Below the pieces are notes generated by a model. The model had not been told where the DNA came from, made no database searches, and saw only the letters and a program-made list of their open reading frames with translations. Positions 58,356-63,881 of a stretch of DNA of 63,881 bases are shown here, in pieces; the stretch's first letter is position 1, and every line of letters begins with the position of its first letter. Source of the DNA: Novosphingobium sp. (GTDB lineage: Bacteria; Pseudomonadota; Alphaproteobacteria; Sphingomonadales; Sphingomonadaceae); NCBI RefSeq assembly GCF_027486195.1, contig NZ_JAIXPP010000111.1:1-63881 (forward strand). Direction: 5' to 3'. The translations under genes and the position numbers were made by a program.

Positions 58356-60584
58356 TTACTGGGGCGGCATTCCGCCGCGCCGGAGCGCCAGCTTGGGCAC
58401 CTTGCGGCCCTTGCTCAGCGCCGCGCCGCGCCCGGAGAGCGAGGGGTTGGTCATGAAATAGCGATGGACATTGAACGGCGTCGGCCCCGGATCGGCACGG
58501 TGGTAGGTGCCGTCCGCATCGAGGATCCAGCTTTGCTCGGTATCGAGCAGATTGGCGAGCATGACCTGATCGAGCACCTGATCGTGCACCGTGGGGTTCC
58601 TGATCGGCACCAGCACTTCGACCCGGCGGTCGAGATTGCGGGTCATCCCGTCGGCCGAGGAAATGAACACCCGCGCCCGCCGGTTCGGCAGCAGCGCGCC
58701 GTTGCCGAAGGCCCAGATGCGGCTGTGCTCAAGGAAGCGGCCGATCACCGACTTGACCCTGATCTTCTCCGAAAGCCCCGGCACGCCGGGCCGCAGGCAG
58801 CAGATGCCGCGCACGATCAGGTTGATCTCCACCCCTGCGCTGCTCGCCGCATAGAGCCGGTTGATGAGCTGGCTGTCGGTCAGCGCATTGAGCTTGGCCC
58901 AGATCGATGCGGGCTTGCCGGCTTCGGCCAGCGCGATCTCGCGGTCGATGCATTCATAAAGCTTGCGGCGCACCCCGATGGGCGCAATCGCCAGCATTTC
59001 GGTCGCCTTGGGCTCGATATAGCCGGTGATGAAGTTGAACAGCAGCCCGGCATCGCGCCCGAACTTGGGGTCTGCGGTGAAGAAGCTGAGGTCGGTATAG
59101 ATGCGCGCCGTCACCGGGTGATAGTTGCCCGTGCCGAAGTGGCAGTAGGTGCGGTAGCCATCGCCCTCGCGCCGCACGACCATCGAGACCTTGGCGTGGG
59201 TCTTCCAATCGACGAAGCCGTAGATCACCTGAACGCCCGCGCGTTCGAGCTGGCTCGCCCAGTGGAGATTCTGCTCCTCATCGAAACGCGCCTTGAGTTC
59301 GACGACCGCCGTTACCGACTTGCCCGCCTCGGCCGCGGCAATCAGCGCCGCGATCACGGCCGATTGCTTGCCGGCGCGGTAGAGCGTCTGCTTGATCGCC
59401 ACGACATCAGGGTCGGAGGCCGCCTGCCGGAGGAAATCGACCACCACGTCGAAGCTTTCGAACGGGTGATGGATCACCAGATCCTTGGTGCGGATCGCGG
59501 CAAAGCAATCGCCGTCATGCTCGCGTACGCGCTCGGGATAGCGGGGGATGTAAGGCTCGAACTTCAATTCGGGCCGGTCGGTATCGACGATCACCGAAAG
59601 CCCGTTCATCGCCAGCAGCCCGCCCGCCTTGATCACCATGGCATGATCGAGCCGCAGCTTGTCGCGCAGCAGGGCTTCGGCTTCGGGATCGAAGTTTTCC
59701 TGAACCTGCAGCAGGATCACCTTGCCGCGCCGCCGCCGCTGGATCGCGGTGCGGAAATAGCGGACGAGATCCTCTGCGTCTTCCTCGACCTCGATGTCGC
59801 TGTCGCGCAGCACGCGGAAGGTGCCGTGGCCCTGGATGCGGAAACCGGGGAAGAGCTTGCCCGCGCCGCGCAGGATCAGCTCCTCGATGCTGATCCAGCA
59901 GGCCGGATCGCCCGGCATGCGCACGAAGCGCGGCAGCGCGGGGGGCACGAGGATCATCTCGGTCACCGCTTCGCCATCCGCCAGCCGCGAAAGCGTGAAG
60001 AGGATACCGGTGCCCTGATTGTTGATGAAGGGGAAGGGGTGCGCCGGATCGATCGCCTGCGGGGTCAAGGCCGGGAAAACATGTTCCTCGAAGTAGTGCG
60101 CCAGCCAGTCGGACTGTGCCTTGTCGAGCTTGCGGTTCCCGACGATGCGGATGCCCGCCGCGTCCAGCTGGCCAGTCAGATCAGCCAGGATGGCCTGCTG
60201 CGCGCGCACCAGTTCCTCGACCCCGCGATAGGCTGCGTGCAGCTGCTGGGTCGGCGTGAGGCCGTCGATCGAAAGCTCGTCGATTCCCTGCCGCACTTGC
60301 GCGGCGAGACCGGCGACGCGGACCATCATGAATTCGTCGAGATTGCTGCCCGAGATCGAGAGGAAGCGCAGCCGCTCCAGCACCGGATAATTGGGGTTCT
60401 GCGCTTCGGCGAGCACGCGGCGGTTGAACGCGAGCCAGCTCAGCTCGCGGTTGAAGTAGCGATAGGCCGGCGGGGCAGGGACATTTGCTGCACCTTCAAC
60501 GACCGGGCTGGCAACGACCGGGCTGCCAACGACCGGGCTGGTCGCTGCTGCGATGCCGGGTACCGCTGTTTGCGGATCATCCAT
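58356..60584 (-). CDS. ppk1: Polyphosphate kinase
   Basis: A 742-residue PPK1. YRYFNRELSWLAFNRRVLAEAQ opens the N domain; the autophosphorylated His regions IYGFVDWKTHAKVSMVVRRE and YCHFGTGNYHPVTARIYTDLSFF are intact. It makes long-chain polyphosphate from ATP reversibly. The N-terminal extension before YRYF carries a Val-Val-Ser-Pro repeat encoded by three 15-base units. The start is ATG 60584. A possible PhoB box lies about 65 bases upstream. Confidence 0.93.
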   Translation of the reverse strand: MDDPQTAVPGIAAATSPVVGSPVVASPVVEGAANVPAPPAYRYFNRELSWLAFNRRVLAEAQNPNYPVLERLRFLSISGSNLDEFMMVRVAGLAAQVRQGIDELSIDGLTPTQQLHAAYRGVEELVRAQQAILADLTGQLDAAGIRIVGNRKLDKAQSDWLAHYFEEHVFPALTPQAIDPAHPFPFINNQGTGILFTLSRLADGEAVTEMILVPPALPRFVRMPGDPACWISIEELILRGAGKLFPGFRIQGHGTFRVLRDSDIEVEEDAEDLVRYFRTAIQRRRRGKVILLQVQENFDPEAEALLRDKLRLDHAMVIKAGGLLAMNGLSVIVDTDRPELKFEPYIPRYPERVREHDGDCFAAIRTKDLVIHHPFESFDVVVDFLRQAASDPDVVAIKQTLYRAGKQSAVIAALIAAAEAGKSVTAVVELKARFDEEQNLHWASQLERAGVQVIYGFVDWKTHAKVSMVVRREGDGYRTYCHFGTGNYHPVTARIYTDLSFFTADPKFGRDAGLLFNFITGYIEPKATEMLAIAPIGVRRKLYECIDREIALAEAGKPASIWAKLNALTDSQLINRLYAASSAGVEINLIVRGICCLRPGVPGLSEKIRVKSVIGRFLEHSRIWAFGNGALLPNRRARVFISSADGMTRNLDRRVEVLVPIRNPTVHDQVLDQVMLANLLDTEQSWILDADGTYHRADPGPTPFNVHRYFMTNPSLSGRGAALSKGRKVPKLALRRGGMPPQ
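60497..60541. repeat. Three tandem 15-bp units in the ppk1 N-terminus
   Basis: Three adjacent copies of CAACGACCGGGCTGG, the second ending in C, lie inside ppk1. Because 15 is a multiple of three they add five residues each (PVVxS type) without a frameshift. Copy number could vary between strains without destroying the enzyme. Confidence 0.8.
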
Positions 60585-61040
60585 GGTCTATGCTCCCCCC
60601 GATGTCCGCCGCAGTGCGGCGGATCGCGGCGCGGCATGGTTGCCGATTGCGACAGTGCGATGACATGCGCAGGGCATAGCACGAGGCAGGGCGGGACAGG
60701 CAAGGGGCGCGCGGGTGTTTTGCCGGACCTTTGCATTGCCCCGCGGAGGAACCGCGCGGGTGTGGGTGCGTTGTAGGAATGAATGTCTACTCATTTCATC
60801 GACATTTTGCCTCGCTTGGGCGCGTGCCTATTCTCTACTTTATGAGTTGAGATAACCTGATGCAGGAATTCGGGGGCGAATCGAAGGGCAAGGACGCGCC
60901 AGCGGGTCTGCCGGCGCAGCCAAAAGCTTCTCTTTGCCGCCCCCAAGCAGAACTCTAATGTCTATCTTATTTATTGAGTTTAGTGACGACCCGACGCGCT
61001 GGGGGCCACCCCGGGGCTGACGCCAACGGGAGTACGAAGC
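60585..61040. other. 456-bp gap between ppk1 and the sulfate operon
   Basis: No convincing gene. It holds the ppk1 upstream side (possible Pho box) and the sulfate-operon promoter side. Around 60780-60860 and 60957-60995 are AT-rich tracts sharing AATGTCTA and a TTTAT(T)GAGTT element, each present twice. These are possible regulator sites for sulfur control. GGGAG at 61028-61032 is the ribosome site of the binding-protein gene. A 20-codon open frame at 60958-61020 is noted but unsupported. Confidence 0.45.
60649..60666 (-). promoter_or_regulatory. Candidate PhoB (Pho) box upstream of ppk1
   Basis: On the minus strand the site reads ATGTCATCGCACTGTCGC, two TGTC half-sites 11 bases apart, close to the Pho-box form CTGTCAT-N4-CTGTCAC. 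It is about 65 bases upstream of the ppk1 start, on the correct strand. Several positions differ from consensus, so this is a candidate only. Confidence 0.4.
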
Positions 61041-62096
61041 ATGACCACTCGCGACACGACCTTTCCCTTTGGCCGCCCTCTTGGCCGCCGCGTGGTCTTT
61101 GCGGGCGCATTGGGCCTCGGCCTCATGCTGGCCGGCTGCTCGGGCGGGGGCAGCAAGAACGGCGCAATCGAGTTGACCAACGTCTCCTACGATCCAACGC
61201 GCGAGCTCTATCAGGCGATCAACCCGGCCTTTGCCGCGTTCTGGAAGCAGAAAACCGGCAAGGACGTCACTTTCCGTATGAGCCATGGCGGCTCGGGCAA
61301 GCAGAGCCGCGCGATCATCGACGGGCTGGAGGCGGATGTTGCCACGCTCGCGCTCGCCTACGATATCGACGCCATTTCGGAGAAGGGCAAGCTGCTCCCG
61401 GCCGATTGGCAGAAGGCGCTGCCTGACAACAGCGCGCCCTACACCTCGACCATCGTGTTCCTCGTGCGCAAGGGCAATCCCAAGGGCATCAAGGACTGGG
61501 GCGACCTTGTGAAGCCCGGTGTCGAAGTGATCACCGCCAATCCCAAGACGGGCGGCGGCGCGCGCTGGAACTTTCTCGCTGCCTGGGCCTATGGCCGCAA
61601 GGCTGGCGGCTCTGATGCTGCGGCCGAGGCTTATGTGAAGCAGCTCTTCCAGCACGTGCCAGTGCTCGACAGCGGTGCGCGCGGCTCGACCACGACCTTC
61701 GTCGAACGCGGCATCGGCGATGTTCTGATCTCATGGGAAAACGAGGCCTTCCTCGCTGAGAAGAAGCTTGGCGCGGGCAAGTTCGAGATCGTGACGCCCT
61801 CGCTCTCGATCCTCGCCGAACCGCCGGTTGCGGTGATCAGCGCCAATGCCAAGAAGCACGGCACGAGCGAAGTCGCCGAGGCCTATCTGCGCTATCTCTA
61901 CACGCCCGAGGCGCAGACCGCGATTGCGCACAACTTCTACCGCCCACGCGATCCGGCCATTGCGCAGCAGTTCAAGGCGCAGTTCCCCGAGATTCCGATG
62001 GTCACCATCGACAAGGACTTCGGCGGCTGGGCCAAGGCGCAAAAGACGTTCTTCGACGATGGCGGCGTGTTCGACCGCATTTACGCCAAGAAGTAG
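61041..62096 (+). CDS. sbp: Sulfate ABC transporter substrate-binding protein
   Basis: A 351-residue binding protein. The signal ends in a lipobox-like LMLAGC, so it may be lipid-anchored in the periplasm. [34 protein letters not shown] and [16 protein letters not shown] match sulfate-binding proteins Sbp/CysP. It delivers sulfate (or thiosulfate) to the CysTWA transporter. ATG 61041 has GGGAG eight bases upstream. First gene of the operon. Whether it is Sbp or CysP cannot be decided. Confidence 0.9.
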   Translation: MTTRDTTFPFGRPLGRRVVFAGALGLGLMLAGCSGGGSKNGAIELTNVSYDPTRELYQAINPAFAAFWKQKTGKDVTFRMSHGGSGKQSRAIIDGLEADVATLALAYDIDAISEKGKLLPADWQKALPDNSAPYTSTIVFLVRKGNPKGIKDWGDLVKPGVEVITANPKTGGGARWNFLAAWAYGRKAGGSDAAAEAYVKQLFQHVPVLDSGARGSTTTFVERGIGDVLISWENEAFLAEKKLGAGKFEIVTPSLSILAEPPVAVISANAKKHGTSEVAEAYLRYLYTPEAQTAIAHNFYRPRDPAIAQQFKAQFPEIPMVTIDKDFGGWAKAQKTFFDDGGVFDRIYAKK

Positions 62097-62108
62097 GCCC
62101 GCCGCTCC

Positions 62109-62951
62109 ATGCCCGCATCGATCCAGCGCTGGAGGCAGCCATCCGTGCTGCCCGGCTTCGGCCTCAGCTTCGGCTTCACCCTCGCGTGGCTGACGCTGAT
62201 CGTGCTGATCCCGCTCGCCACGATCTTCCTCAAGGCCGCCGGCATGGGCTGGGCGGAGTTCGTCGCCGTCGGCTTCAGCCCCCGCGCGATGGCCGCCTAT
62301 CAGCTGAGCTTCGGCACGGCGGCGATGGCGGGGCTGGTCAACGCGGTGTTCGGCCTCGTCGTTGCCTGGGTGCTCGTGCGCTACAGCTTTCCCGGCAAGC
62401 AGGTGGTGAGCGCGCTGGTGGACCTGCCTTTCGCGCTGCCGACCGCCGTCGCCGGCATCGCGCTTACCGCGCTCTATACGCCTGAAGGCTGGATCGGCCA
62501 GTATCTGGAGCCGCTCGGCATCAAGGTTGCCTTCACCTGGGTCGGCATTTCGATCGCGCTTGTTTTCATTGGTCTGCCGTTCGTCGTCCGCTCGGTCGAG
62601 CCTGTGCTCGCCGATCTTGGCCGCGAGGTCGAAGAAGCCGCCGCAACGCTGGGCGCCACGCGCTGGCAGACCTTCCGCCACGTGATCTCCCCCGCCATCG
62701 GCCCCGCGCTGCTCACCGGCTTCGCGCTCGCCTTCGCCCGCGGGGTTGGGGAGTATGGCTCGGTGATCTTCATTTCGGGCAACATGCCTGGCCGCACCGA
62801 GATCGCGCCGCTGCTGATCGTTACCCAGCTTGAGCAATATGCCTATGCCGGCGCCACCGCGATTGCCGTGGTGATGATGCTCGCCTCGTTCGCGGTGCTG
62901 CTGCTGATAAACCTGATTCAGGCCGCCAGCCGGCGGAGGATGGGCGCATGA
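62109..62951 (+). CDS. cysT: Sulfate ABC transporter permease, CysT/CysU
   Basis: A 280-residue inner-membrane permease with about six helices. The EAA-type loop reads [21 protein letters not shown], which contacts the ATPase CysA. Other family stretches are [15 protein letters not shown] and [16 protein letters not shown]. Overlaps cysW by ATGA. Pairs with CysW to form the translocation channel. Confidence 0.92.
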   Translation: MPASIQRWRQPSVLPGFGLSFGFTLAWLTLIVLIPLATIFLKAAGMGWAEFVAVGFSPRAMAAYQLSFGTAAMAGLVNAVFGLVVAWVLVRYSFPGKQVVSALVDLPFALPTAVAGIALTALYTPEGWIGQYLEPLGIKVAFTWVGISIALVFIGLPFVVRSVEPVLADLGREVEEAAATLGATRWQTFRHVISPAIGPALLTGFALAFARGVGEYGSVIFISGNMPGRTEIAPLLIVTQLEQYAYAGATAIAVVMMLASFAVLLLINLIQAASRRRMGA

Positions 62952-63784
62952 GCACGGCACCCACCACCGAAAGCCCGCTGGCGCGCGCTGCGCTCATCAC
63001 AGTCGCGCTCGTCTTCCTTGGCTTCTTCCTGCTGCTGCCGCTGCTTGCGGTGTTCAGCGAGGCGCTGGAGCAGGGTGTTGGGCCGTTCCTCGATGCGCTC
63101 CACACGCCCGATGCGCTTGCCGCGATCCGGCTGACCCTGATCATCGCGGCCATCGCGGTTCCGCTTAACATGGTGTTCGGCGTCGCCGCGAGCTGGGCGA
63201 TCACCAAGTTCCAGTTTCCGGGCAAGGCTCTGCTGATCACACTGATCGACCTGCCGTTCTCGGTCTCGCCGGTCGTCTCGGGTCTGATCTTCGTGCTGTT
63301 GTTCGGCGCAAATGGCCTCTTCGGCGCATGGCTCGCCGAGCACGACCTCAAGATCATCTTCGCGGTCCCCGGCATCGTTCTGGCGACGGTGTTCATCACG
63401 TTCCCGTTCGTTGCGCGTGAGCTCATCCCGCTCATGCTCGAACAGGGCAAAGACGACGAGGAGGCCGCGATCTCCTTGGGCGCCTCGGGCTGGCAGACGT
63501 TCTGGCACGTCACCTTGCCCAACATCCGCTGGGGCCTGCTCTACGGCGTGCTGCTGTGCAACGCGCGGGCCATGGGCGAATTTGGCGCGGTCTCGGTCGT
63601 CTCGGGCCATATCCGGGGCGAAACCAACACGATGCCGCTCCATGTCGAGATTCTCTACAACGAGTACGATTTCGTCGGCGCCTTCGCGGTCGCCTCTCTC
63701 CTCGCGCTGCTCGCCCTGGTGACGCTCGTCGCCAAGACGGTGCTCGAATGGCGCTTCGGCCTCCATGCAGGAGCACGGCATTGA
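62948..63784 (+). CDS. cysW: Sulfate ABC transporter permease, CysW
   Basis: A 278-residue permease homologous to CysT. Helices plus the EAA loop [21 protein letters not shown] are present, as are [15 protein letters not shown] and [20 protein letters not shown]. It starts within the cysT stop (ATGA) and ends overlapping the cysA start (TTGA). Second channel subunit of the sulfate importer. Confidence 0.92.
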   Translation: MSTAPTTESPLARAALITVALVFLGFFLLLPLLAVFSEALEQGVGPFLDALHTPDALAAIRLTLIIAAIAVPLNMVFGVAASWAITKFQFPGKALLITLIDLPFSVSPVVSGLIFVLLFGANGLFGAWLAEHDLKIIFAVPGIVLATVFITFPFVARELIPLMLEQGKDDEEAAISLGASGWQTFWHVTLPNIRWGLLYGVLLCNARAMGEFGAVSVVSGHIRGETNTMPLHVEILYNEYDFVGAFAVASLLALLALVTLVAKTVLEWRFGLHAGARH

Positions 63785-63881
63785 TCCATCTTCGCGGCAT
63801 AACCAAGCAATTCGGCGACTATCCGGCGCTGCACGGCATCGATCTCGATGTCGCGCCGGGCGAGTTCATCGCGCTGCTCGG
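63781..63881 (+). CDS. cysA: Sulfate ABC transporter ATP-binding protein CysA (partial)
   Basis: The first 33 codons before the window ends: (M)[18 protein letters not shown] then DLDVAPGEFIALLG, the start of an ABC ATPase just before Walker A. The start codon is TTG at 63781, overlapping the cysW stop (TTGA). Order sbp-cysT-cysW-cysA is the standard sulfate operon. The rest lies beyond the window. Confidence 0.85.
   Translation, partial: MIHLRGITKQFGDYPALHGIDLDVAPGEFIALL

Noticed and set aside
60958..61020. A 20-codon open frame just before sbp as a possible leader peptide.
   Set aside because: No ribosome-binding site, no Cys or Met run that would suggest attenuation, and no terminator/antiterminator pair visible. 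Chance frame more likely.
60780..61040. A SAM-type riboswitch before the sulfate operon.
   Set aside because: I could not find a convincing conserved core or alternative stems, and sulfate uptake operons in this group are not usually under such control.
1..63881. CRISPR arrays, tRNA/rRNA genes, insertion sequences, integrases.
   Set aside because: No regularly spaced repeats with spacers, no recognisable tRNA cloverleaf or CCA-ended candidates, and no transposase or integrase motifs were seen on reading both strands.

Overview
This 63.9-kb window is GC-rich, gene-dense bacterial chromosome. The protein families (TonB-dependent receptor, Wza/Wzc-type exopolysaccharide genes, Pls/PosA-type synthetase, PilZ and HD-GYP proteins, ppk-ppx) and the type of palindromic repeats between genes suggest an alphaproteobacterium of the Sphingomonadales, for example Novosphingobium. 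That assignment is inference. I saw no rRNA, tRNA, CRISPR array, transposase, integrase or phage gene.

Layout. (1) 1-2662, minus strand: the end of an exopolysaccharide operon (partial membrane protein, chain-length determinant, Wza-like export lipoprotein). It runs divergently from an orphan sigma-54-dependent response regulator (3090-4520). The 427-bp gap holds two sigma-54 promoters, one facing each gene group, and an array of TGCG-type repeats. (2) 4533-9411: a small locus with a Rieske oxygenase, a flavin oxidoreductase, an amino-acid permease and a BetI-like repressor. (3) 9550-13539: a Pls/PosA-type single-module peptide synthetase predicted to make an amino-acid homopolymer. (4) 13697-18692: an RTX metalloprotease, glycerol-3-phosphate dehydrogenase and a secreted alpha/beta hydrolase. 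(5) 18902-35605: two divergent LysR regulators, then a plus-strand operon (gamma-butyrobetaine-hydroxylase-like oxygenase, class II aldolase, MDR oxidoreductase, beta-hydroxyacid dehydrogenase). It converges on a minus-strand operon (TonB receptor, TPR-sulfotransferase, MFS transporter, aldehyde dehydrogenase, enolase-superfamily enzyme, GMC oxidoreductase). (6) 36150-47592: a GbcA/stachydrine-demethylase-type Rieske oxygenase, a PLP gamma-lyase, an HcnB/HcnC-like flavoprotein pair, a complete heterotetrameric sarcosine-oxidase set (soxBDAG) and another flavoprotein. (7) 47696-58351: mostly housekeeping and signalling genes (PilZ x2, pirin with its LysR, acyl-CoA dehydrogenase, degenerate HD-GYP, FAD protein, maleylacetoacetate isomerase, M19 dipeptidase, ppx). 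(8) 58356-63881: ppk1, then a sulfate ABC transporter operon cut off by the window end.

How it may work together. Blocks 2, 5 and 6 look like a large accessory region for taking up and stripping N-methylated (betaine-type) compounds. Rieske monooxygenases would remove methyl groups from quaternary amines, sarcosine-oxidase-type flavoenzymes would remove the remaining N-methyl groups, and a PLP enzyme could act once a free amine is exposed. The substrates cannot be read from the sequence. No Rieske reductase is encoded here.

The strongest directly visible regulatory signal is the pair of divergent sigma-54 promoters at the exopolysaccharide locus. The most interesting biosynthetic candidate is the Pls/PosA-type synthetase.
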